This document shows positions 17,802-30,300 of a stretch of 64,000 nucleotides of DNA, piece after piece (within the stretch, counting starts at the first letter, position 1; each line of letters starts with the position of its first letter). The DNA is from Pseudorasbora parva (lineage: Eukaryota; Chordata; Actinopteri; Cypriniformes; Gobionidae). Location of the stretch: the NCBI RefSeq assembly GCF_024679245.1, contig NC_090178.1:43386072-43450071 (forward strand), read 5' to 3'. Made by a program: the position numbers and the translations under genes. The notes under the pieces are model-generated. The model did not search any database, had not been told where the DNA came from, and saw only the letters and a list, made by a program, of their open reading frames with translations.

Positions 17802-20800
17802 CTTCAGCTGTCATTCACACAGGCCCAAAACACTTTCACATGCTCATAATGGACTGAAGTACAGGGACATGTGTGTTGATCTTGATTCAGGTCAGTTTTG
17901 CTCATAAAGATATTTATCTGTCCTGCATGTATACAGAACAGCATCAGAGTGGTTTCAAAAATGTGGTACAGTTATGTTTTTGATAAATAAATAAAAAAGT
18001 TATTTGATACAGAGATGTATTTTATTAAAGGCTCAGCTTACTATATTTATAAGGTATAATTCACCGAAAAATGTAAACTCTTTCATCATGTACACTGTAA
18101 AAAAAATGTTACGTTCAATCAAGTTATGACAACTCATGTTTTTACATTGTTTTAACTCATCAATACAAGTTAAGAAATGTTAAACTTGTTTTTATTAGTT
18201 ATACAAGATGTAACTCATTTTTTATAGTCAGTTTAAAGGTGCACTATGGAGCTTTCCGTCCACTAGAGGGCGCCTATTCAAAACAAATCGTAGTTTGATG
18301 ACGCAAAGTGTGAGCGCAGCATCTTGGGAGATGTGGTCTTCTCATCACAGCCGGTGGAAAATAGGACTCAGGCAGAAATCACATTCATGCATGCGGTTAT
18401 TAACGTTACTGTAGTCTAAAGCAGAGCAGGACCGAGTGTTATGGACCTGAGCAAAGCTGCTGGAGCGATTGTTAAACAAATACCCGCCTCGCAAATACCG
18501 GGACTTTTATTATGAAGGGACGGGAGACATTCGCCGGGCGCCTGCACAGATCCGCTCTTCCGGTTATGATTTTGAGGTAATGTAGCTCTGTTTATCATAT
18601 TAGATACATTTAAGTGTGTTCAAAACGATGTTATGACGTTACTCCATGCGTTCACTTGTTCACACTGCTAAGAGTAAAGCGCTCCTGTCAAATAAAAGCC
18701 GAAACCGAGGGTAGCGCAGATATGACGCAATTGACAGGCGACTCCCTCAAATGCAATGTTGAAACGTCCCTGTCCTTAGTTAAAATAGCAATTTTCTCAC
18801 AATATACAAATAGTTGGAAACTTCTGGGATATTGTAGGTACTCAACTGAACAAAATATATAACACCGGCCTAGTGGTTTTTGGATATTTTACTGCGAAAA
18901 TACTACATAGTGCACCTTTAACATAATTTAAGTTGAAATAACGTAAACATCCAAGCCGATTCTACAGCAAAAGTTCAAAATGTGCCTCTTTTTTTTTACA
19001 GTGTACTCACTAGAGACGCTCCGATCAGCATTTGTTGCCTCCTCCGATACTAAAATAAAAACAGTGCTAAATTAACTTACCTAAAAAAAACAGTACGCCT
19101 CACTGTGTGGAAGAGTGGAGATGGAGACTGGGATCATTCTTTTGTGAAAGCCATCCGGCAGGCTCGACAAACATTACTTTCTTAACTTAAAATGACCAAC
19201 AGACACAAATGTAGTGTTGAGCACCAGTGCTTTAATGGCTTTACCAGTAGAAATAAACAGAAGTCAGGCTAACTCCTTCAAGTTCAAGTTCAAGTTACTT
19301 TATTTGTAAAGCGCTTTAAGCAAGGTAGAACCTACCAAAGTGCTGAACATGGTCAAACATATAATAAAAACAAAATGATAAAGCATATCATAATTCAAGA
19401 TCAAATCATTTCATAGTTCAGATAAAAACCGAAAAGCCAGTATAAAAAAATAAAAAATAAAATAAAAAAATCAATTAAAAAGCCAAGTTAAAGAGAAAGG
19501 TTTTAAATTCCGATTCAGTAGAGGCCAATTTAATTTCGAGGGGTAACTTATTCCAGAGAGTAGGGCCGGCCACAGCCAAAGCACAATTTCCTCTTGTCTT
19601 TAAGCGGGCTTTTGGAATATGAAGCAGAAATTGATCATTTGATCGAAGGCTCTTATTTGAGCTATACAAATGAAATTGAGTAGATAAATATGGGGGAGCA
19701 ACATTTTTTAAAGATTTGTGCACAAGTAACAAAATTTTAAACTCAATACGGAGCTCTATAGGCAACCAATGTAACGATCTTAAAAGAGGTGTAACATGAT
19801 CAAATTTCCTATAGCCCTTTAAGAATTTCGCTGCGGCGTTTTGTACTATCTTTTACAAAACGGAATTTGAGACTTTGCGATACCATAATATAAGGAGTTA
19901 CAGTAATCCAGCCGCGATGTAATAAAGGCATGGATGACAGTTTCAAGGGAACGCTCAGAAAGAAATGGTTTAATTTTTGAAAGAAGACGGAGATGAAAGA
20001 AACTAGAACCAACAACTGAGTTTATTTGTTTGTCAAATGACAGATTCGTATCGAATGTAACCCCAAGATTTTTAGCATGGGTAGCTTTAGTAGAGCAGAT
20101 TTGCTGAAGATCAAAGTGGGGGTGTGCTTTGGCATTGGGTTGACCAAAAATAATGATTTCTGTTTTATCAGAATTTAAAAAGAGGAAGTTAGAAGGCAGC
20201 CATGATTTTATCTCATTTAAACAGGCGTGCAGGGAATTTAAAGTGTTTAAGGAGTTTTTCTTAGACACAGATAAATTTGCAGATAATCTGCGTAACGATG
20301 AAATGATACATCATACTTCCTAAAAATAGAACCCAGGGAGAAGGTATAGGGAAAAGAGCATAGGAGATAAAATCGAGCCCTGAGGAACTCCACAGGTTAC
20401 ATGCCCCAGAGATGAAGTGAAACTACCGATTTTTACAGTGAACCTGCGATTTGTCAAAAAGGATTTGCACCAGTGTAGGACTTCACCACCTAAACCAACA
20501 TAATGTTCTAACCGAGAGAGGAAAGTTTCATGATCTATGGTATCAAACTAACTCCTTCATCATGAAAAGCAAGTAAATATATATATACAAATTTATAAGC
20601 ATAGTTTTTTACGAGATAGCAACATATGATAGATGGGACAGAACAAGGAAGGCTATTAACAATCTTTCATTGCGCAAAAGTATTATAATATAAAAGCCTC
20701 CAAATCAGAGCATTGATGCGCTTGAAGCAACATGGTGTCACAGCACACAACGCTCCGTCACATTGATGTCAAGACACAAAAGGAGAGATATTGATGTGTA

Positions 20801-23800
20801 ATATAATATACTGTATATATATGCAATGGTTTATCGAGCCTTTTCTTTTTTTACATTTCCGTTACTGTGCGGGTGAAGAACATTATAGTGCTCCAGTGTT
20901 GTGTGTGATCTAACAGACACCCGGGAAAATGTAACATTGGAATTAGAAACTGCAGTAAACTTCAGCAACATAAAGTCCTTTTTATAGTATAATAATAGGA
21001 ACATTGAATCATCTTGGAAAGAGTTTTATCGCAACCGAACACGAAAACCCAGTTTAAAGCTTAATAGGGAGTGACTGATAGACAAAGTGGTGGGAACTGG
21101 ATATAATGACTTAAATATTCATCTATACCTCACATTAAACTGTAGAAAAGCTTAAGAAAACTTGGGATAAAGTGCATGAAAACTTCACAGTGCTTTTTAA
21201 TGTTTCTAATAATTTGCGCTATATCCTAACATCCTCTGCTACTTTACTCTTTATTCCAATTGGTCTCTGGAATTGCCAGTCGGCTGTAAACAAAGCAGAC
21301 TTTATTTCATCTATTGGGACTCATTCTCAGCTCAGCCTCATGGCCCTAACTGAGACCTGGGTCAAACCAGAGGACACTGCCACTCCTGCAGCCCTCTCAA
21401 GCAATTATACTTTTTCACACACTCCTCGGCCTATTAGGAGGGGTGGGGGTACTGGTTTGCTTATCTCAAATGATTGGAAATTTGATCCATTACCGTCTCT
21501 ACCGGCCAATTCATTTGAATCGCACTCAATCACTATTACTCACCCTGTTAAAATCCATGTGGTAGTGGTCTATAGTCCTCCAGGTCACCTTGGTAACTTT
21601 GTGGAGGAGTTGGATGTGTTACTTTCTAGCTTGCCTGAGGATGGCACTCCACTGATTCTGCTTGGTGACTTCAACATCCATCTTGATAAACACCTAGCTG
21701 CAGACTTCAGCACTCTACTGACTTCATTTGACCTTAAGTTAGTATCTACTACGGCTACTCACAGATCAGGTAACCAATTAGACCTTGTCTACACACGCAA
21801 CTGCTCCACGGACAACACTTTAGTTACTCCATTACACACCTCAGACCACTTTCTCATCACTCTTAACCTCATACTGACTCCTGATACAACACGTACTCCT
21901 ACACAGATTACCTTTGGGCGTAATCTACGCTCACTCTCTCCCTCTCGCCTATCCACTATGGTTTCATCTTCACTCCCTCCACCTGCTCAGTTCTCAGCAC
22001 TGGACACTAACAGTGCTACCGACACTCTTTGCTCCACTCTAACATCCTCCTTAGACAGTTTTTGCCCCCTTTCATCCAGACCAGCCCGCCCCACCCCATC
22101 TGCCCCCTGGCAGTCTGAAGTTCTCCGTGAACATCGCTCTGGACTCAGGGCGGCAGAGAGGAAATGGCAGAAATCTAAAAACAATACTGACCTTGCCTTT
22201 TATCAGTCTCTTCTCTCTTCTTTCTCTACAAATGTCTCCACTGCTAAAACAACATACTACCACAACAAAATCAACAATTGCTCTGACTCTCGCCAACTCT
22301 TTAAAACATTCTCCTCTCTCCTTTGTCCTCCTCCTCCCCCTCCTTCATCAACTCTTACAGCTGATGACTTTGCATCATTTTTCACCAACAAAACAGCTCT
22401 CATTAGCAAACAGTTCTCCTCATCACAAACTGACACGCACATCTCAACAACTAACACGAACACGCTTCCATCCTTCTCTCCACTCTCCGAGGCAGATATT
22501 TCTAAACTCATCCTTTCCAATCACCCTACTACCTGTCCACTTGATCCTATTCCCACACACCTCCTTCAGGCTATTTCTTCTTCAATCACTCCTGCACTCA
22601 CTCACATTGTCAACACTTCTCTTCACACGGGAACCTTTCCCACAGCATTTAAGCAGGCTCGGGTAACCCCACTGCTTAAGAAACCCTCTCTGAATCCAGC
22701 ACTTTTAGAAAACTACCGACCGGTATCCCTTCTGCCTTTCATTGCAAAGACCCTTGAGCGAGTTGTGTTCAATCAACTCTCTATGTTTCTTGAACGGGAC
22801 AACCTCCTAGACAACAACCAATCCGGCTTCAAAAGCGGCCACTCTACCGAGACTGCCTTGCTCTCTGTAACTGAGGCACTGAGACTGGCAAAAGCAGCTT
22901 CCAAATCCTCAGTGCTCATTCTGCTGGATCTGTCTGCTGCTTTTGACACAGTTAACCACCAGATCCTCCTGTCAACACTTAAGAGGACGGGGATCTCAGG
23001 ATCTGCTCTCCAGTGGTTCAGGTCTTACCTCTCTGGTAGGTCCTACAGGGTGTCATGGAAAGGTGAAGTGTCTAAGTCACATCATCTAGCTACTGGGGTT
23101 CCACAGGGCTCAGTCCTTGGACCACTTCTCTTCTCCATCTACATGTCATCATTAGGCTCTGTCATTCAGAAACACGGCTTCTCCTATCACTGCTATGCTG
23201 ATGACACTCAACTCTACTTCTCATTTCAACCAGATGATCCTACAGTCAGTGTTCGTATCGCTGCCTGTCTGACAGACATTTCTGACTGGATGAAAGAGCA
23301 TCATCTTAAACTCAATCTTGCAAAGACAGAATTACTTGTTTTCTCAACCAACCCAGCACTTCATCAAAATTTCTCCATTCAGCTTGGTTCATCGACCATA
23401 ACTCCATCAAGGACAGCAAGAAACCTTGGAGTTGTGATTGATGACCAGTTAAACTTCACTGACCACATTACTGCAACAGCTCGGTCCTGCAGATTTGCTT
23501 TATACAACATTAGAAAGATCAGACCCTTCCTATCAGAACAGGCTGCACAACTCCTGGTTCAAGCTCTTGTTCTCTCCAGACTGGATTATTGTAATGCCCT
23601 TCTGGCTGGGCTTCCAGCATGCACTATCAAACCCTTGCAGCTGATCCAGAATGCAGCGGCGAGAGTGGTCTTTAATGAACCGAAGAGAGCGCATGTTACG
23701 CCTCTCTTCATCAAACTGCACTGGTTGCCAATGGCTGCTCGCATCAAATTCAAGGCACTAGTTATCGCCTACAAAACAACCACTGGCACTGCACCAATAT

Positions 23801-24364
23801 ACCTAAACTCACTTGTTCAGACTTACACACCCTCCAGAAGCTTGCGTTCTGCGAGTGAGCGGGGCCTCGTGGTTCCATCCCAAAGAGGCATGAAATCGCT
23901 CTCACGGACATTTTCCTGGACCGTTCCTACCTGGTGGAATGACCTGCCGATCTCAATTCGTGCTGCCGAGTCTGTAGCCATTCTTAAAAAACATCTTAAG
24001 ACACATCTTTTCCATTTGCACTTGACCAATACAGAATAGCACTTCCTGATCACCACAGCAACGACCAAAAGCGCACACTCCTGGATCATATCTACGTCTC
24101 TCATCCGGATTTGTGCCTTCAGGCGGGTATGTTACATAGTTATCATAACTATCAGAATCCAGTGTACTGTATATTGCGTACGTGAGTTTTTGTTGTAGAT
24201 GGCTATTGCTGCGCGTTTAGCTAGAATACAAAACCAACCCATTGGGCCACTGAATCTGCATTAACGACAACAGCTGGGGCAACAGCCTTAGTCCTAATGG
24301 GTTGTTATCATAGCTATCAAAATCCAGTGTTCGGCACTAGTTTTTGTTATAGATGTCTGTCCTT

Positions 24365-24395
<31 letters not shown>

Positions 24396-27300
24396 TATTG
24401 TGTATTGTGCTAATTAATTGAGATTTCTTACAGCTGTAACAGGTTTTTGGCCTTGTCTGTTCCGTTGCTTCTATTACTCTCCCCTTTTTTGTAAGTCACT
24501 TTGGATAAAAGCGTCTGCTAAATGATTAAATGTAAATGTAAATGTTTCTGTGCCTTTTGTGGGGCTTAACAATAACACAGAATATTCGCACAATATCGGA
24601 TTTGGATCAGTGTCCTCTTATCGATACCCGATCCGGCAAAATTTGTTCATGCAACCAAACTTGCTTCTCAACCTCTGGTTTCTTCTGACAAAGAAGGTCA
24701 AACACATTTTTTTATTGATATTGATTACTTGTCTATCGCGATACATATCATTTTATTGGCCAGCCCTACCTAGTATTAGTTTTTGCTGAAGTATGGATAA
24801 TTGCGACATTTGCAGTGACTCCCATCAAGAAATAGTGTTGTCAAAAATATGGATACCAACTGTGCTTTCTTGCTCTCCTCTCCGACCAACAGCAAGTTTA
24901 CGCGCTGTTGGACATAGTTCTACTCATTCCTGCAGATTTCTGCGCCTCACATCTGAAGCGCAAACATAGTAAAAAGAGGTTGACCGATTCATCGGTTTTG
25001 GCGATTAATCGGCCCCAATAGCAGCTGATTGGTGGAACAATCGATTATCGGGGGGAAAAAATACAGATAGTTTTCCAGTTTGCGTCCGTTGTGGACCGGC
25101 TGAAAATGGTGCGTTGCCATTACACAATAGCCTACGAGAGCTCTGGGAAGGGTCTGCCGGCATTATATAGCATTATAGAGCAGCCTCTAAAGGCCAAATA
25201 AAAATCTATCACTGACATTGTTTACATTAAAGGAGAACTATGGCTATAAGTGGCTAAACGCATCTCGTTGTCATGTAAGGGCCCTGTTCATGTTGGGCAC
25301 ACATTTTAATTGCATTTTGTGTCTGTTAAGAGGCACAAAGACACCTTTTATGTTTATGCCCCCAATCTGATAAACTTTTGCAAACCTGGCCAGTATGATC
25401 ACAATAAAAGTCATGTTTGAATTAGCGATTTAAAAAGGCAATGAAACTGAAACATCTGGTTTTATACCTCAATAATGGTGTAGAGCCTCCTTTTGCGGCC
25501 AATACAATGTGTCTTAGGAATGACAGATACAAGTCCTTCACAGTGGCCAGAAGGATTTTGAAGTCACCATGTGATGCTGGTGGAGGAAAACGTTTTCTGA
25601 CTCACTCTTTCAAAACATCCTAAAGTGGCTCAAGAATATTTAGATATGATGACTGTGCAGGCTAAGGGTGATGTTCAACTTCACTTTTATGTTCATCAAA
25701 CCATTCTGTCACAAGTCTTGCTATTGGTCAGGGCTCTACATAACGCCCATTTTGGGCGCATTTACGCCTAAAAATTACTGCGTGCGACTGTGAAAAAATA
25801 TTCAAGCGCACCGGTGCGAGTGACCCGATCTATTCTCATGAATGGATGTGTAATACAATTGGAATAAAAACTACAACACGGAGTGAATCAACACTGAGAA
25901 ACTGATAGGCTACGTCCTACTTCAATCAACTGCTTTTCATGCCTTCAGTCAGCAGAAGAAGTGCAAAAACATGTGCGACGGACTACACTTCAAACTAGGG
26001 CTGGGCGATATGGAGCAAAAAATATATCTCGATATATTTTGCTATATCTCGATATACGATATATATCTCGATATCTTTACAGGAAAAATAACCCCCTGAA
26101 AACTACAGCAAAAACAAATATGCCAAATACCACAAATTCTTTTCTTTTTTTATTGAAGTGCAAAGAGGTAGTCAGTTCATGTAGGAACAAAGTGCTTTTG
26201 CGACATTTAAAAAAAAAAAAACTCCCTGATTACATAAATAATAATAATTTAACTGTAAAAGAAAATAAATAATATTGCCTTCTTTTCATTTATTTCATGC
26301 TTTCAAAAGATGAATCAAAGACTCCCTTTTTTACACTTAACAGTAAAACAGTAAGCATTTTGCAGAAAGATGGGGGCATGACTGAGATATAAATAAACTG
26401 ATTTTGTCATAACACCATTTCCTGTTAATTTTTATCAAAATTCAAACAGTGATGTTTGTCATGAGTTTGACCAAATTCAAACTCATCATGCGGATCATGT
26501 AGGCTACACATGAGCTGAATTTCACTTCTTTTCCAGTTACAGAACGAAATATGAATGTCAGAAGGTAGGCTATATGATAATATGATACAGTACAACTTAC
26601 AGAAGAGCACTGTGTCTCAGGACACCCGGGATGAAGCGTTTTTCCCTCTTGGTTAAAACGTGAATAGACCTGTTCATCATAATCCCGTGATAAAGCTGAC
26701 AAAATAATCATAGTAATGATATTGCAATACTTTTTAAATGTTTTCAAATGATATGCAATCATTTTGACATTTTAACCGAAAACCATGCGATCAGTTAGAC
26801 ACAAATCATAAACTGGCATGATTGTGACTGAGAGTGCGTCTCGCACCAGTGTCAATCACCTGACTGTGGGTGAAACGTGCGCTTTGAACTATGATGAACC
26901 TTAATATTTCTTTATAAATTTAAGCAAGCAGTTGTGTTAGAAGGAAAACGTGATCTCTTAACTGAGTCCTGAACAACGCGCGCGCTTGTCAACATGATAA
27001 CTAATCCTCACCTGGTTGCGGACGCAGCCGTGTGCACTGAGACGACACGCGAGGGGAGGGGGAACAAAAGCAATGAGGCGGGAGGCGCGCGAGCGGGAGC
27101 GAGCACAGCACATGGAAGCAAAGTGGCGGAATCAGAATTTAATATAAACAATATATCGATATATACGATATGTCCAAATCCATATCGAGCTGAAAAAATA
27201 TCTCGATATATTTTAAATATCGAGATATCGCCCACCCCTACTTCAAACAACGATTGTTTACAAAGTGAAACGCGCACTTTACCAGACGCCTCGCGCTGTT

Positions 27301-30300
27301 TATTTACAGCCAAATCAAAATGAACTGAAAATACCACATTTGGATTATCATAAACAAGCTCAGAAATTAGCGGATGCTTGGGACATAAATGCCACAGATA
27401 TCAGATCAAACAGAGCTGAGCGAAGGTCAGGGGTTTCAGTCACAAATCACCAACATTCACCATGATTTACTGTAGTAAAACCACATGGATTTAATGTTGT
27501 TGTTGTCGTCATTATTTATCTCAGGATTCGTACAACCTTTTGAGATTGAAATTCAAGCACTTTCCAATGGTTTTCAAGAGCTTCACACTTATTTCCAGCA
27601 CTTCAAAGCTCTAAATATCCGATTGTAATGTTATTTTTAATGTGATGGTTTGTAAAACTAAAATTTTAAAGGGTCTTGTGAAAGAAATAGTCGAATGTTT
27701 TTTTTTTTTTTTTTTTTTTTTAAATGTGTAATCCATTTTGTAGCATTTTTATTTAAAAAAGATATGAAATGCCCACCACTATTATCAGCAGAAGAGCACT
27801 TATTGATTTATTAGCGATTTCCGCTCTCCCTAATGTATGGAAAAAAGTACGGTCACACAGTCTCAGGAAAAACTAAACTTTTCTTCAAATTGTGACTAAA
27901 TTACACAGAAAACAAGTAAAGAGCTCCTTTAATAATCACTGAAGCTGTCGGTCAGTTCAGTGTGAGACTATTGAAAAACAATGCTAATCTATATTTAATA
28001 GAAGCATAACATTTAAATTTTCCCTATACTTTTTTTGCACATTACTGTTGTTAATAAAAGTTAATTTTATCTGCATATCAATTCATAAACCTTTGATATG
28101 TATACTGTATATTGCAAAAGATATGGTGCCCATTTATACTGTGGAATAGTTGGGGGTTATTCACATGCTGAAAGTTTTGCACCCCAGGTAGGCACTTCTA
28201 CCAAGCCGCAAATATTTAATTTTACCTAAACAAAATAAAGGTAAAACTTGTTTTGAACAATTTCTTTGTCATCTGCAGATTGATTTTAAGTAGGAGGGGG
28301 GGAAAAATCGTTTTAAATCGTAAATCAAATTTTTGGTGAAAAAATCGGGGATTTTTTTTTTTGGGCCATATCGCCCAGCCCTACCGTAAATCCTCTAATA
28401 TTGGCCTGCACTCCATTAGCGGCCGGGTCTCCAACATTGGCCCGTCTCGCTGTCACCGAAGGTAAATAAAGGCCGGTCTCTAATAGCGGCCGGGGCTATT
28501 ATTAGAACCAACGTTCAGGGGCATAGCCAGTGAGCGGACCTGACGGGCACAGGCCCGCCCACTATGATGACATGCCCCCTCAGTTTATTATACAAATAGA
28601 ATAATAGTTGTTAAATAAAAGTTGTTTAAATTATTTTAACATAATTACAAAATTATTATAACATCTCAAATACTGGAATAAATAAAACGTTTTTTAGTGT
28701 TTTTTTTGCATGATGTTTGATTGACAGCTGTATGTGACGCGGCTCGCGCCCTGTGACTTCATGAAGTGTGTTTACCTATTCACTTAGCCTGTAATTTGCA
28801 GTTGTGTGATAGAGAAACAACAGCGATGCAAAATTCTATAAAAAGGACTTTAAAAAAATCGCGTTGACGTGAGGGAACTTATCCATCAGGCTGCAAGTAA
28901 CGTTAAGACGTTTCAGTTGCCTGTGCGAGGATGAGCGGACGTGCAGCGGAAGAGGAGGAGGAAACTGAGGAGGACAAGGATTAAACAAAATTGGAGGATT
29001 TTTTTTATTACTTCAAACCAAACGAGACAGGAATGGTTAACGCTAAACTTTGGAGCGGTAAGGTGTCGGTTGCCTTTTGTTATGAATCAATAACCTAAAT
29101 ATCACCATGTATGGTTAAGTGTTTACAATGCACTTCTGGTAGCCTGTGTTTGCTACGTATTTGTTACCATATTTCTACACTGGTATTTAGCCTGAATTAC
29201 TGGTATTTGTTGTTAATGTTCTGTATGCATACCATAATGTTATGGTAACTGTACGTTTTCAATAAATGAACCTAGTATTTTATAGGTTGAAATAGACGCA
29301 AAATCTAATATTTATTCATTCTACTGGTAGTTTGTTTTGCTCAAATAGAAATTGAGGCCTGCCTCTAATTCTGGCCTCCTTCCAATAAAGGCATGGACCC
29401 CGATGCACTTGAGTAAAATAAAGGCCCGGGCCTATATTAGAGGATTTACGGTAGATTGCATCTTGAGGTGATACTTAAAATCTGTCCCAGCCACTGTTAC
29501 TTTATTACAAGACTTCATTACTGAACCAGGGGCAAAAATTATTTTAAATAATAATAAGTATAAAAGTTTATTTGAAAATAATATTTTAATGTTGTGTAAA
29601 ATCTGCGTATAATACTATAGACACAGTCACTTGATTGAGAGATTTATTTGTGAATTGTGATGGAATAGTTGTATTGGAGGTTTACACACATTGTGCAGTT
29701 AATCTCTGTCGTGCATTAATGTGAGTGATGACGGATATTATTGGAGTGGCTTGATGCAGCGCAAGAGATGAAGGTAATTTGATCTTGACTGTTAGTAAAC
29801 TTTAATTAATACTGTCACATAACAAATCTGCTTCAAATTGAATTAAAAATGAAATTACAACATTGAAATAAAAATGTAAAGTGTCTACAAATATTACAAA
29901 ATCGTGAATATAAATAATTGGGAATCATGTTCATCAAACCAGTGCACATTTAATTGATCTAACTTTTATGTTGGTTTGGTCGTGTTGTTATGTTGGTTTG
30001 GTACTCGTTTCCTTATAAAGGTCCAGAAATTCATCTTTTTTTTTCTTTGACACATTTTTTGCCAGGTGGCTTTTTTAATTATATGATGCATTATTACGTT
30101 GTCTTGACGCCAGCCAATCGCTGCATTGCTGATCGTGGTTTCGAGTATCGATGCATCTGCCCTCTTCAGGGAAAACAGGCATGAGCAGTGATCTCAGAAA
30201 ACTTAATCCAGATATTTTAATCCAATTCGCAAATTCCTTTGAAGAACCAAATTAGCGAGAGATCAGTTATCATGATTAAAAGATCTGGGATCTGTCAAAT

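Noticed and set aside
22127..22666. 179-codon + strand frame overlapping the LINE
   Set aside because: Out-of-frame shadow of the 955-codon EN-RT ORF, whose motifs are clear in the other frame.
27008..27337. 109-codon frames on both strands
   Set aside because: They span the right end of the hAT-like element at 25996-27240; composition is that of a CpG-rich repeat, with no domain.
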